Shown here piece by piece: positions 9,262 to 17,700 of a DNA stretch of 64,000 nt (position 1 is its first letter; each line of letters starts with the position of its first letter). The notes beneath the pieces are model-generated. The model was not told the origin of the DNA. It saw only the letters and a program-made list of their open reading frames with translations, and searched no databases. Source of the stretch: Jiella soli (lineage in GTDB: Bacteria > Pseudomonadota > Alphaproteobacteria > Rhizobiales > Rhizobiaceae). The translations under genes were made by a program, and so were the position numbers. The DNA is taken from the NCBI RefSeq assembly GCF_020615385.1, contig NZ_JAJAVB010000009.1:1-64000 (forward strand). The letters are read 5' to 3'.

Positions 9262-11151
9262 TTGGAACACACCTCGACCGCCATTTTCCTCGAAGTGGTG
9301 CTGCTTCTGGGCGGCGGCATCGTGGCGGCCACGCTGTTCAAGCGGATCGGCCTCGGGACCGTGCTCGGCTATCTCTTCGCCGGCATCCTGCTCGGGCCGG
9401 TTTTCCGGCTGATCGTCGAAGGCGAGGAGCTCCTGTCGATCGGCGAACTCGGCGTCGTCTTCCTTCTGTTCATCATCGGGCTCGAACTGAAGGCGAGCCG
9501 GCTGTGGGCGCTCCGGCGCCAGATCTTCGGCGTCGGCCTCGCCCAGGTGACGCTGACCGGCCTCGCGCTCGCGGCAATCGCGTTCTTTCTCGGCGTCGGC
9601 TGGGGTGCGGCCGTGGTCATCGGCTTCGGCCTTGCCCTCTCCTCCACCGCCTTCGGCCTGCAGCTTCTCGACGAGGCAGGCGAGACCAATACGCGGCACG
9701 GCCAGACGGCCTTCTCGGTCCTGCTCTTCCAGGACCTGGCGGTCGTGCCCCTGCTCGCCGTCCTGCCCTTCCTCGCGCCCTATTCCGGCGCAGTCGGCAT
9801 CGAACTGAAGCAGGTTGCGATCTCCGTCGGCGCGCTGCTCGTCCTCGTCGTCGGCGGCCGCTATCTGCTCAATCCGCTGTTCCGGCTGATGGCCTCTTCG
9901 GGAGCCCGCGAGGTGATGCTGGGCGCGGCCCTGTTCGTGGTCCTCGGCTCGGCCATGCTGATGGCGGCCGCCGGCTTCTCGATGGCCATGGGCGCCTTCA
10001 TCGCGGGCGTGCTGCTCGCCGAATCGACCTACCGGCATGAGCTCGAGGCCAATATCGAGCCGTTTCGCGGCCTTCTCCTCGGCCTGTTCTTCATCGGCGT
10101 TGGCCTCTCCCTCGATCTCGCCGTCATCGAGCGCTTCTGGTTGACGATCATCGTCGTCGCGCCGGTGCTGATGGCGATCAAGGCCGCGTTCCTCTACGGA
10201 CTGTCGCGGGCCTTCGGGGAGAGCCACCCCTCCGCAGTGAGGGTCGCGACCCTCCTGTCGCAGTCCGGCGAGTTCGGCTTCGTCCTGTTCAGCGCGGCCG
10301 CGGCGAACCGGATCTTCCCCGCCGAGACGTCCTCGCTGCTCGTCGCGGTGGTGACACTGTCCATGGCGCTGACGCCGCTCGCGACCTATCTCGGCCGCCG
10401 CTTCATCTTTGCCGACACCGACGAACAGCTCGAGGAGAATTTCGACGGCGCCGGCTCCGACGTCCTGATGATCGGCTTCTCGCGCTTCGGGCAGATCGTC
10501 GCGCAGGTCCTGTTGTCGAGCGGCATCGACGTGACCATCCTCGATTCCTCGGCCGACCGGATCCGTACGGCCGAGCTCTTCGGCTTCCGCATCTATTTCG
10601 GCTCCGGCATGCGCAAGGACGTTCTCGAAGCCGCCGGCATCCGACGGGCGAAGCTCGTCGCCGTGTGCACCAACAAGCGCGAGACGACCGACCGCGTCGT
10701 CGATCTGATCCGCTCCGAATTTCCCAATGTCAGCCTCTATGTCCGCTCCTACGACCGGGCTCATGCCCTTTCGCTCAGGGCGAGAGGCGTCGACTACGAG
10801 ATTCGCGAGACGGTGGAATCGGCGCTCGCCTTCGGCGGCTCCACGATCTCCGCCCTCGGCGTCGAGGAAGAACTCGCCCGAAGCATCGTGGCCGATGTTC
10901 GCCAGCGCGACACCGCCCGGCTGAAGCTGCAGGAGGCCGAGGGCATGTATGCCGGCAGCGACATGATGACGACCCGGGTCGTCACGCCCGAGCCCCTGGT
11001 CAAGCCGCGCCCGTCATTGCACGCTGTCGAGAAGATGCCGGAAGCCGATTCGTCCGGGCCCGTCATCGAGGACGAGGCCCCGCTTCGCCGCCGGCGCGGC
11101 CGGCCCTTCGCCGGGCGCCGCAGAACACCAGACAAGGTCACGTCCCGATGA
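9262..11151 (+). CDS. Monovalent cation:proton antiporter-2 (KefB/KefC-like, CPA2) with RCK domain
   Basis: A 629-residue inner-membrane antiporter. Residues about 8-380 contain roughly 12 hydrophobic helices with the CPA2 signatures LLFIIGLEL, SSTAFGLQLL and LLFQDLAVVPLL. A cytoplasmic RCK/TrkA-N domain follows (VLMIGFSRFGQIVAQVL, a Rossmann glycine motif), then an Arg-rich tail. Such proteins exchange K+ or Na+ for H+, gated by nucleotide or glutathione adducts. I chose TTG 9262, which has AGGAG at 9245-9249 and matches the family N-terminus; the frame is open further upstream but not conserved there. The stop overlaps the next start in ATGA. Confidence 0.92.
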   Translation: MEHTSTAIFLEVVLLLGGGIVAATLFKRIGLGTVLGYLFAGILLGPVFRLIVEGEELLSIGELGVVFLLFIIGLELKASRLWALRRQIFGVGLAQVTLTGLALAAIAFFLGVGWGAAVVIGFGLALSSTAFGLQLLDEAGETNTRHGQTAFSVLLFQDLAVVPLLAVLPFLAPYSGAVGIELKQVAISVGALLVLVVGGRYLLNPLFRLMASSGAREVMLGAALFVVLGSAMLMAAAGFSMAMGAFIAGVLLAESTYRHELEANIEPFRGLLLGLFFIGVGLSLDLAVIERFWLTIIVVAPVLMAIKAAFLYGLSRAFGESHPSAVRVATLLSQSGEFGFVLFSAAAANRIFPAETSSLLVAVVTLSMALTPLATYLGRRFIFADTDEQLEENFDGAGSDVLMIGFSRFGQIVAQVLLSSGIDVTILDSSADRIRTAELFGFRIYFGSGMRKDVLEAAGIRRAKLVAVCTNKRETTDRVVDLIRSEFPNVSLYVRSYDRAHALSLRARGVDYEIRETVESALAFGGSTISALGVEEELARSIVADVRQRDTARLKLQEAEGMYAGSDMMTTRVVTPEPLVKPRPSLHAVEKMPEADSSGPVIEDEAPLRRRRGRPFAGRRRTPDKVTSR

Positions 11152-11573
11152 GCATCACCCCGTTCCACCTCGCCTTTCCCGTCCGCGACCTGGAGGAGAC
11201 CCGCGCCTTCTACCGCGACGTGCTGGGCGCGAAGATCGGGCGGTCGTCCGACACATGGGTCGATTTCGACCTCTTCGGCCACCAGCTCTCGGCGCATCGC
11301 CGGAACGGACCCGACGCAGCGTCAGGCGTCTCGGGCCAGGTCGACGGCCACAACGTGCCGATCCCGCATTTCGGCGTGGTTCTGGCCATGGGCGACTGGC
11401 AGGGGCTCGCCGACCGGCTGTCGGCCCGAAAGGACGTCGACTGGATCGAGAAGCCGATGGTGCGCTTCAAGGGCGAGCCCGGCGAGCAGGCGACGCTCTT
11501 CATCCGCGATCCCTCGGGCAATGCCCTCGAGTTCAAGGGGTTTTCCGACATGGCCGCGGTCTTCGCGAGCTGA
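11148..11573 (+). CDS. VOC family protein (glyoxalase/bleomycin resistance/dioxygenase fold)
   Basis: A 141-residue single VOC-fold protein: N-terminal PFHLAFPVRDLEETRAFYRD, internal HFGVVLAMGDW, and C-terminal FIRDPSGNALEFKGF. The His and Glu of the beta-alpha-beta-beta-beta modules (H in FHLAF, E in ALEF) could form the metal site. Family members act as glyoxalases, dioxygenases or resistance proteins, and the substrate here is not readable. Its ATG overlaps the antiporter stop by 4 bases, so it is coupled to it. KefC-type antiporters respond to glutathione adducts of electrophiles, so a detoxification link is tempting but speculative. Confidence 0.85.
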   Translation: MSITPFHLAFPVRDLEETRAFYRDVLGAKIGRSSDTWVDFDLFGHQLSAHRRNGPDAASGVSGQVDGHNVPIPHFGVVLAMGDWQGLADRLSARKDVDWIEKPMVRFKGEPGEQATLFIRDPSGNALEFKGFSDMAAVFAS

Positions 11574-11613
11574 CGCCGGCTCTGCGGGAGACGAGACGGA
11601 TCCGCGCTCCCCG

Positions 11614-11832
11614 TCAATGCGCCTTTTCGAGTTCTGACTGCGACTTCAGCACCTGGTCGCCGTCCTCCTGCTCGATCAGATAGGCCGGATTGTCCTCGTC
11701 GGCATTGCGGGTGATCTCCTTGCCCGAGATCTTGCGGGTCACCTTGTCGGTGAACTTCTCGCTGACCTTGCCGCTCCCGGTGCCATTGCCCCAGTTCCAG
11801 GCGACCGTCTCGCCGACATCGTACTTCGTCAT
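11614..11832 (-). CDS. DUF2945 (HVA/Tudor-like) small protein, probably general-stress induced
   Basis: A 72-residue protein beginning MTKYDVGETVAWNWGNGTGSG, the DUF2945 signature often labelled hypervirulence-associated Tudor-like domain, followed by Lys/Glu-rich strands and a C-terminal EQEDGDQVLKSQSELEK. No signal peptide. The ATG at 11832 has a GGGAG ribosome site; an upstream in-frame ATG (11910) would lie before the predicted promoter and is rejected. A sigma-EcfG-like promoter precedes it (GGAAC-N16-GGTT). Molecular function unknown; SH3/Tudor-like folds bind nucleic acid or protein. Confidence 0.85.
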   Translation of the reverse strand: MTKYDVGETVAWNWGNGTGSGKVSEKFTDKVTRKISGKEITRNADEDNPAYLIEQEDGDQVLKSQSELEKAH

Positions 11833-11865
11833 CGCGCTGAACTCCCTGTTGCCGCAATCAGCACC

Positions 11866-11890
11866 AACCGCGCGGCGCCGTCCCCGTTCC
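11866..11890 (-). promoter_or_regulatory. Putative sigma-EcfG promoter for the DUF2945 gene
   Basis: On the minus strand GGAAC (11890-11886), 16-base spacer, GGTT (11869-11866). The alphaproteobacterial general stress sigma factor recognises GGAAC-N16/17-CGTT; one -10 base differs. It is 34 bases upstream of the chosen start. Confidence 0.5.
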
Positions 11891-11936
11891 TGGCGCGGGT
11901 TTGCAGCCACGACGCAATTCGTCGCAGGGTCGGGGC

Positions 11937-11962
11937 GGAACGGGGCTGCGGGGGCGGGCGTT
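11937..11962 (+). promoter_or_regulatory. Putative sigma-EcfG promoter for topoisomerase IB
   Basis: GGAAC (11937-11941), 17-base spacer, CGTT (11959-11962): an exact match to the EcfG consensus. It faces away from the DUF2945 promoter 47 bases to the left. The predicted transcript starts near 11969, which excludes the TTG at 11962 as a translation start. Confidence 0.65.
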
Positions 11963-12000
11963 TGACGACGTCAGTTGGAAGCCCGAGCAACAAGTCCCCC

Positions 12001-13035
12001 ATGGATCAGCATCATGCCGAACATGCCGAGCGCTTCGGCCTCGTCGTGGTCGACCCGGAATCGTTCTGTCTTCACCGCCGCAGGTCCGGCAAAGGTTTTC
12101 GCCTCTGCACGTCCGATGGCGAGACCATCACGGACAAGGGCCTGAAGCGGCGCATGAAGGCGCTGGTGCTGCCGCCCGCCTGGACGGACGTGAGGATCTG
12201 CGTCGAGGAGAACGGCCATATCCAGGCGATCGGCCGGGACGAGAAAGGCCGGCTCCAATACCGGTATCACGACGCTTGGGTGAACGTGCGGAACGCCGTG
12301 AAGACCGAGCGGCTCCTGCGTTTCGGCCGGGCGCTGCCGACGCTTCGCGGGCAGATCCAGAAGGACATCAGGCGCCGCAAGGCCGACCGCCGCCGCACCT
12401 CTGCGGTGGCCACGCGCCTCATCGACGTCTCCGCAATGCGGCCGGGGCACGAGAAATACGCCGTGGATGGCGGACGGGGCGTCGCCTCGCTGCGCAAGCA
12501 GAACCTGCGGATCATCGGCAAGACGGCGGTCCTGAAATTTGTCGGCAAGTCCAACAAGGAGCACCGGATCGAGATCGCAGACAGGCCGCTGGTCACCTCC
12601 CTGAAGGCGATGCGCCAGGGCAAGGGCAAGCGCCTCTTCCGCTTTCCCGGCAAGAAGAAGCAGCAGCGCGAACTCACCGCCAACCTCCTCAACGACTATC
12701 TGCATGAGGCATCGGGAGCGCCGATCTCGGCCAAGGACTTCCGCACCTTCCACGGTTCGGCCGAAGCCCTGCGCTTCCTGGTCGAGGCCGAGCCGGCGGT
12801 CTGCGCCAACACCGCCGCCAAGCGCAAGCGCGCCGTCTCCAAGGCGATGAAGTCGGTCTCGCAGATCCTGCGCAACACGCCAACGGTCGCGCGGTCTTCC
12901 TATGTCCATCCGCAGATCATCGAGGCCTATGAGGAGGAGCGGCTTTCGCCGGACCTTCTCAAAGGGCGCAGGCGCGAGGGTCTGACGCGGGTGGAGACGG
13001 GGCTGATGCGGTTCCTGGAAGAGGTAGCGCGCTGA
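12001..13035 (+). CDS. DNA topoisomerase IB (bacterial TopIB)
   Basis: A 344-residue type IB topoisomerase, relaxing supercoils through a 3'-phosphotyrosyl intermediate. It has the bacterial N-domain (GKGFRLCTSDGETITD, ALVLPPAWTDVRI, YRYHDAWVNVRN) and the catalytic core: Arg in AMRPGHEKYA, Lys in the GKSNKEH segment, Arg in DFRTFHGS, and the catalytic Tyr301 in SSYVHPQIIEAY. The RPGHEKYA and FRTFHGS forms differ slightly from the commonest RVGNExYA and FRTWxG forms. Start ATG 12001 is preferred because the alternative TTG at 11962 lies inside the EcfG promoter. Convergent with the patatin gene. Confidence 0.93.
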   Translation: MDQHHAEHAERFGLVVVDPESFCLHRRRSGKGFRLCTSDGETITDKGLKRRMKALVLPPAWTDVRICVEENGHIQAIGRDEKGRLQYRYHDAWVNVRNAVKTERLLRFGRALPTLRGQIQKDIRRRKADRRRTSAVATRLIDVSAMRPGHEKYAVDGGRGVASLRKQNLRIIGKTAVLKFVGKSNKEHRIEIADRPLVTSLKAMRQGKGKRLFRFPGKKKQQRELTANLLNDYLHEASGAPISAKDFRTFHGSAEALRFLVEAEPAVCANTAAKRKRAVSKAMKSVSQILRNTPTVARSSYVHPQIIEAYEEERLSPDLLKGRRREGLTRVETGLMRFLEEVAR

Positions 13036-13089
13036 CACCCCCGACATGTGTGCCGTCGCGCGGCCGTGGGCAGAGCCGCCAGCGGGCCG

Positions 13090-13989
13090 TCAGTCTGCCG
13101 GTTCTTGGGACTTCGTGTTCCCTCGGAAGACCGGAAGTCCGGTTTCTGCGCCGGTCTGGGGGTGGGACTCTGCCTCGATCATCCGCCCGATCGCCTGCTT
13201 GGCCTCTTCCTTGAAGCTCGCCGTCTCCTCCAGGATCTCCCGGATTCGCAGGAAATCCAGGACGCCGTAGGGCGAAACCGGCGGGCGCAGGAGAATGTCG
13301 GGGGGAGACATCTTCAACTTGCTCTCGATGATCGCCTGCATGGTCAGTTGGGACGCGCCCATCATCGCCTCGAGCGGCGTCGGCAGCCTGTCGCCATCGC
13401 GCTCCGGCCCGCCATTGACGTCGATGGCGACGATCCGGTCGACCTCGCCCGCAAGCTTGTCGAAGGGCAGCGGATTGAAGATGCCGCCGTCGATCAGGAC
13501 CTGCCCGTCGCGGCGCACCGGACGGAACAGCGCCGGCAGCGCCGCCGAGGCGGCAAGCGCCGAGCGGATGTCGCCGGTCTCGATCCGACACTCGACCCGG
13601 CCGTAGAAATCGGTCGCCATCACGCCGAGCGGGATCTTCAGGGCCTCGAAGGTGATCGGCACCTCATGCGGCAGGAAGGCGGCGACGACACGCTTGGCGT
13701 TCAGCTGGCCCAGACGGAAGCCGCCTTCGGCGAAAAAGTCCTGAAAGTTGGCCGGACGGGTCTGCCAGAGCCGCCCGAGGACGAGGCGCTTGGAGGCGAA
13801 GCAGTCGACCATGTAGGCGCGGATGTCGTGGCCCTGCATCCCCGCGGCAAAGCCCGCGCCGACGATCGCCCCGATCGACGAGCCGACGATCCGGTCAGGC
13901 CTGACGCCGAGCTCGTCCATCGCTTCGAGAACCTGGATATGGGCGATGCCGCGGGCACCGCCGCCGCCCAGGGCCAGACCGATCCTCAT
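13090..13989 (-). CDS. Patatin-like phospholipase family protein
   Basis: A 299-residue patatin-fold lipid acyl hydrolase with an intact Ser-Asp dyad: oxyanion-hole GGGGARG (residues 8-14), the nucleophile elbow GSSIG (Ser38), and the DGG motif in VLIDGGIFNPLP. RssA/YchK-type bacterial proteins have this compact layout. No signal peptide is seen, suggesting a cytoplasmic or membrane-surface role in lipid turnover. The ATG at 13989 directly precedes MRIGLALGGGG; it lies 16 bases after the stop of the M16 gene upstream, so it is probably the last gene of that operon. Confidence 0.9.
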   Translation of the reverse strand: MRIGLALGGGGARGIAHIQVLEAMDELGVRPDRIVGSSIGAIVGAGFAAGMQGHDIRAYMVDCFASKRLVLGRLWQTRPANFQDFFAEGGFRLGQLNAKRVVAAFLPHEVPITFEALKIPLGVMATDFYGRVECRIETGDIRSALAASAALPALFRPVRRDGQVLIDGGIFNPLPFDKLAGEVDRIVAIDVNGGPERDGDRLPTPLEAMMGASQLTMQAIIESKLKMSPPDILLRPPVSPYGVLDFLRIREILEETASFKEEAKQAIGRMIEAESHPQTGAETGLPVFRGNTKSQEPAD

Positions 13990-14005
13990 GCCGGCGGCCG
14001 GAGCG

Positions 14006-15340
14006 TCAGGCTCCGGCGGAACCGACGGTGATGACCGTCGGTTCGACCGACAGGAGCTTCTTGGCCGCAGCCTTGACCTGATCCATGGTGACCTCGTCGA
14101 TGAGCTTCTGGCGACGATCGATATAGTCGATGCCGAGATCGTCAAGCTGGATTCCGACCAGCGTCGAGGCGACCGCGAGCGAGGAATCGAGATTGCGCAC
14201 GACGTAGGAGCCCTTCACATAGTCCTTCGCCTTCTTCAGCTCCTCGTCGGTGGGCCCGTCCTTCGCCATCTTCTCGATCTCCTCGCGGATCAGCCGCACG
14301 GTCTCGGCCGCCTTGTCGGAGCGGGTCGCCGTCGAGATGCCGAGGACGGCGGCGTGGTCGTAGCTTGCCAGGAAGGAGGAGGCGCCATAGGCGAGGCCGC
14401 GCTTCTCGCGGATCTCGGTATAGAGGCGCGAGGTGAAGGAGCCGCCGCCGAGAATGTGGTTCATCAGATAGGCGGCGAAGAAGTCGTCATCGTCCCGCAT
14501 CACGCCCGGCAGCGCGAACTGGATCACCGTCTGCGGCACGGCGAGGTCGACCGGCACCGTCTTGTCCATGATCGGCTGGGTCTGCGGGATCGTCTTCAGA
14601 TCCGCCTTTTCCGGCAGCGCCCCGAAGACCTCGTCCAGCCGCTTGCCGAGCGCCTCGGGCGTGATGTCGCCGACGACTCCGACATAGAGGTCGTCCTTGG
14701 CGAAGGTCCGCTGACGGAAAGCCTTCAGATCGTCCGGCGTCACCGCCTTCAGGGTGTCGACCGTGCCCTCCACGGGACGGGCATAGGGATGGCCGGCGAA
14801 GACCGTCTCTCGGAAGGTGCGCGAGGCGATCTCGCGCGGATCGTTGCGGTTGGCGATGATGCCCGTCGCGATCTGGCCGCGGATGCGGTCGACCGGCTCC
14901 GGGTCGAAGCGTGGCTCGGTGAGCGACAGCCGCAGGAGATTGAAAGCCTCGTCGTCGAACTCGGTGATGGTGCGGAAGGAACCGGTGAAATTGTCGAGGC
15001 TCGCGTCATAGCTCATCGAGACGCCGGTATCGTCGAGACGCTTCTGGAACTCGGCGCTCTCGATGTCGCCGGCGCCCTCATCGAGGAGACCGGACATCAG
15101 GTTCGCGGTGCCTTCCTTGCCGAGAGCGTCCTGGGTGGAGCCGGCGCCCTTGAAGGCAAATTTCATCGAGATCAGCGGATTGGTATGATCCTCGACGAGC
15201 AGCGCCTTGATGCCGCCGGGGCTCGTCACCTCCTGGATGTCGACGGCCGCGGCGGGCAGGGTCGCCGCAAGCGAGCCCGTGAGGGCGAAGCCGCAGGCGG
15301 CGAGCGCGGCAAGAGGCCGCTTGAGATTGGAGAAGTCCAT
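14006..15340 (-). CDS. M16 family peptidase-like protein lacking the zinc motif (partner subunit)
   Basis: A 444-residue secreted protein with an N-terminal signal peptide (ALAACGFALTGSLAATLPAAA). It has the insulinase-like double-domain fold, but the HxxEH zinc motif is replaced (GTANLMSGLLDEGAGD at the expected place), so it should be catalytically inactive alone. The second-domain R/Y substrate-binding element is retained (SRLYTEIREKRGLAYG). In bacterial M16B systems one subunit supplies the zinc motif and the other the R/Y pair. The preceding gene encodes exactly the zinc-bearing partner, so a periplasmic heterodimer is inferred. Confidence 0.9.
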   Translation of the reverse strand: MDFSNLKRPLAALAACGFALTGSLAATLPAAAVDIQEVTSPGGIKALLVEDHTNPLISMKFAFKGAGSTQDALGKEGTANLMSGLLDEGAGDIESAEFQKRLDDTGVSMSYDASLDNFTGSFRTITEFDDEAFNLLRLSLTEPRFDPEPVDRIRGQIATGIIANRNDPREIASRTFRETVFAGHPYARPVEGTVDTLKAVTPDDLKAFRQRTFAKDDLYVGVVGDITPEALGKRLDEVFGALPEKADLKTIPQTQPIMDKTVPVDLAVPQTVIQFALPGVMRDDDDFFAAYLMNHILGGGSFTSRLYTEIREKRGLAYGASSFLASYDHAAVLGISTATRSDKAAETVRLIREEIEKMAKDGPTDEELKKAKDYVKGSYVVRNLDSSLAVASTLVGIQLDDLGIDYIDRRQKLIDEVTMDQVKAAAKKLLSVEPTVITVGSAGA

Positions 15341-15408
15341 GGATTGTCGTTCCTTCCAGGATGCGTGCCCACTCTTCGTGGGATGAAGCCGCGGGCGGAA
15401 AGACGGCG

Positions 15409-16881
15409 TCAGGAGCGCGTCTCGGCGGCTGGTTCCGGCTTCAGATAGCCGGTGACCGAGCGCTTGGGCTTCAGATATTCGCGGGCGACGCGATCGACGT
15501 CGGCGACGGTGACGGCCTCGATCCGCTTCGGCCAGTCCTCGACCTCGGCGATGGTCTGGCCGGTCGACAGCGCCGCGCCGAAGCGGCGGGCCATGGCGGT
15601 CTGGCTGTCGCGCAGATAGATGAGGTTCTTGCGCACCCGGTTCTTCGCCCGTTCGAGCTCGTCCTCGGTGATGCCGTCCTTGACGATGCGCGCGATCTCG
15701 GCGTCGATCGCGCTCTCCACCGCGCCGAGGTCTGCCGCGCCGCGCGGCGTGCCATAGACGGCAAACCTGCCGTCATAGAGCGCGGTGTCGTCGTAATAGG
15801 CGCCGGTTCCGGCGGCGATCCCCTCCTCGACGATCAGCGAGCGGTAGAGCCGGCTTGTGGTGCCGCCGCCCAGAATATCGGCGAGGATGTTGAGCGCTTC
15901 CGCCTCGCCCGGTGCCGCCGTCGTCGCGGAGGGGACGAGATAGACGCGCTGCATCGAGGGCTGGGTCACCTTCGGATCGCGCAGCGTCACGGTCCGCTCG
16001 GCGAGCGGCTGTGGCTCCTGCGGGCGGATGCGCGGCCCCGGATCGGCGCGCTGCGGGACCTTGCCGAAGGTCTTTTCGGCGAGCTTCCGCACCTCGGCCT
16101 CGCTGACGTCGCCGGCGACGAGCAGCGTCGCGTTGTTCGGCGTGTAGTACTTGTCGTAGAAGGCGATCGCGTCCTGGCGGCTCAGCTTCTCCATCTCCGA
16201 GCGCCAGCCGATCACGGGAATGCCGTAGGGGCTGTTCTCGAACAGCGCCGCCTGCACCGCCTCCGACAGCTGCGCGGCGGGATCATTGTCGATCCGCATC
16301 CGCCGCTCTTCCAGGATGACGTCGCGCTCCGGCAGAACGACCTCATCGGTGAGGATGAGGTTTTCCATCCGGTCGGCCTCGTAGGCCATCATCATTTCCA
16401 GGGAGTCGGCCGGCACCTGCTGATAATAGCCGGTGTAATCCTGCGTGGTGAAGGCATTCTCCTGGCCGCCGATCTCAGCGACACTGCGCGAGAACTCGCC
16501 CTCGGGATGATTGGTCGTGCCCTTGAACATCAGATGTTCGAGGAAATGCGCGATGCCGCTCTCGCCCGGCGCCTCGTCGGCCGCCCCGACCCGGTAATAG
16601 ACCATCTGGGTGACGACCGGGGCCCGGTGGTCCGGCAGAACGACGACCCGCATGCCGTTGGCGAGTTCGAAGCTGGCGACCTGCGGGTCCTCCTTCGAGG
16701 TGGCGTCGTCGGAGGGTTGCGTCGTGGTCGCCGCGGCCGCTCCGGTCTCATGGCCGGAAGGCGCCGCGGCGGCGGGCTTTGCCGTCCCTTCGGTTCCGGC
16801 CGCGAACGCCGAGGGGGCAGCCTGCAGCGACAGGCTGGCGGCGAGCGTGGCCAAGCCGGCGATGCGCAAAAGTAATCTCAT
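15409..16881 (-). CDS. M16 family zinc metallopeptidase (catalytic subunit)
   Basis: A secreted M16 peptidase of about 490 residues. The start ATG 16881 gives a clean signal peptide (MRLLLRIAGLATLAASLSLQ); an in-frame ATG at 16911 would add 10 basic residues. The inverted zinc motif HFLEH is at residues 112-116 (H112, E115, H116), with the downstream Glu in ERRMRIDNDP. A Thr/Ala-rich linker separates signal and domain. It lies 68 bases upstream of the inactive partner gene on the same strand. Probably degrades peptides or processes proteins in the periplasm; the substrate is unknown. Confidence 0.93.
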   Translation of the reverse strand: MRLLLRIAGLATLAASLSLQAAPSAFAAGTEGTAKPAAAAPSGHETGAAAATTTQPSDDATSKEDPQVASFELANGMRVVVLPDHRAPVVTQMVYYRVGAADEAPGESGIAHFLEHLMFKGTTNHPEGEFSRSVAEIGGQENAFTTQDYTGYYQQVPADSLEMMMAYEADRMENLILTDEVVLPERDVILEERRMRIDNDPAAQLSEAVQAALFENSPYGIPVIGWRSEMEKLSRQDAIAFYDKYYTPNNATLLVAGDVSEAEVRKLAEKTFGKVPQRADPGPRIRPQEPQPLAERTVTLRDPKVTQPSMQRVYLVPSATTAAPGEAEALNILADILGGGTTSRLYRSLIVEEGIAAGTGAYYDDTALYDGRFAVYGTPRGAADLGAVESAIDAEIARIVKDGITEDELERAKNRVRKNLIYLRDSQTAMARRFGAALSTGQTIAEVEDWPKRIEAVTVADVDRVAREYLKPKRSVTGYLKPEPAAETRS

Positions 16882-17137
16882 GATACGTCCGCTTCTCGAT
16901 CGTTTCCGCATGTCTTGGCCGCGGACTATGTCGAATTGCGGGAATCCTGACCAGTTACGGTTTCGTTAGAGCATCTGCGATGCTCGAACCGCTACCGAAG
17001 AACAGGCAAGGTTTCGTGGGCCACGTAGAGGGTTCTTTCAAGACACGGCACTGCGGCATCTTGTCCTGCGCTATGCGCTCATCACGGCGTGGATCCCGCG
17101 TTTCTCTGCCACCCATGTGTAACCGCATGCTGCGCGA

Positions 17138-17695
17138 TCACCCCTCGAGGCGCAGCAGCCGAAGAACCGTGCCGCCCATGGCCCGTTCGTCGTCGAGGAC
17201 GAAACCCTCCGGCAGGTCGAAGGCCGAATCGCCTGCCTCTTCCAGAACCGCGAGGGCGCCGGGCTTCAGCCAGCCGCCGGCCTTGGCCGCGGCGAGCGCC
17301 GCCTCGCCAAGCCGTTGGCCATAGGGCGGATCGGCGAAGAGAAGGTCGAAGGCCTCCATCGTGCCGGCGGCGCCGAGGCGCGTCGCGTCGCGCCGGAAGA
17401 TCTTCGAGCGCCCCTGCAGGCCGAAGGCCTCGACGCTCTGGCGGATGAGCCCGCGGCCTTCGACGCCTTCCTCGACGAAGAGGCAGAACTTCGCCCCGCG
17501 CGACAGCGCCTCGAAGCCGAGCGCGCCGGTGCCGGAGAAAAGATCGAGCACCCGCGCCCCATCGAGCCGGATATCGGCCCGGTGGGACAGGATGTTGAAC
17601 AGGCTCTCGCGGTTGCGGTCCGTGGTCGGGCGAATGGAGTCCGATTTCGGCTCGGCGAGCTTGCGGCCCCGGAACTCGCCGCCGACGATCCGCAT
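17138..17695 (-). CDS. rsmD: 16S rRNA (guanine(966)-N2)-methyltransferase RsmD
   Basis: A 185-residue SAM methyltransferase that modifies G966 of 16S rRNA. It has the RsmD N-terminus MRIVGGEFRGRKL, then RPTTDRNRESLFNIL, the SAM-binding DLFSGTGALGFEALSRGA, and the catalytic FADPPYG (DPPY). The ATG at 17695 is 5 bases after the pseudouridine synthase stop, so the two rRNA-modification genes form an operon. Confidence 0.95.
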   Translation of the reverse strand: MRIVGGEFRGRKLAEPKSDSIRPTTDRNRESLFNILSHRADIRLDGARVLDLFSGTGALGFEALSRGAKFCLFVEEGVEGRGLIRQSVEAFGLQGRSKIFRRDATRLGAAGTMEAFDLLFADPPYGQRLGEAALAAAKAGGWLKPGALAVLEEAGDSAFDLPEGFVLDDERAMGGTVLRLLRLEG

Positions 17696-17700
17696 GCCCG

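Noticed and set aside
11962-12000. Upstream TTG start for topoisomerase IB
   Set aside because: It lies inside the -10 element of the EcfG promoter, so it would not be within the transcript; ATG 12001 is used instead.
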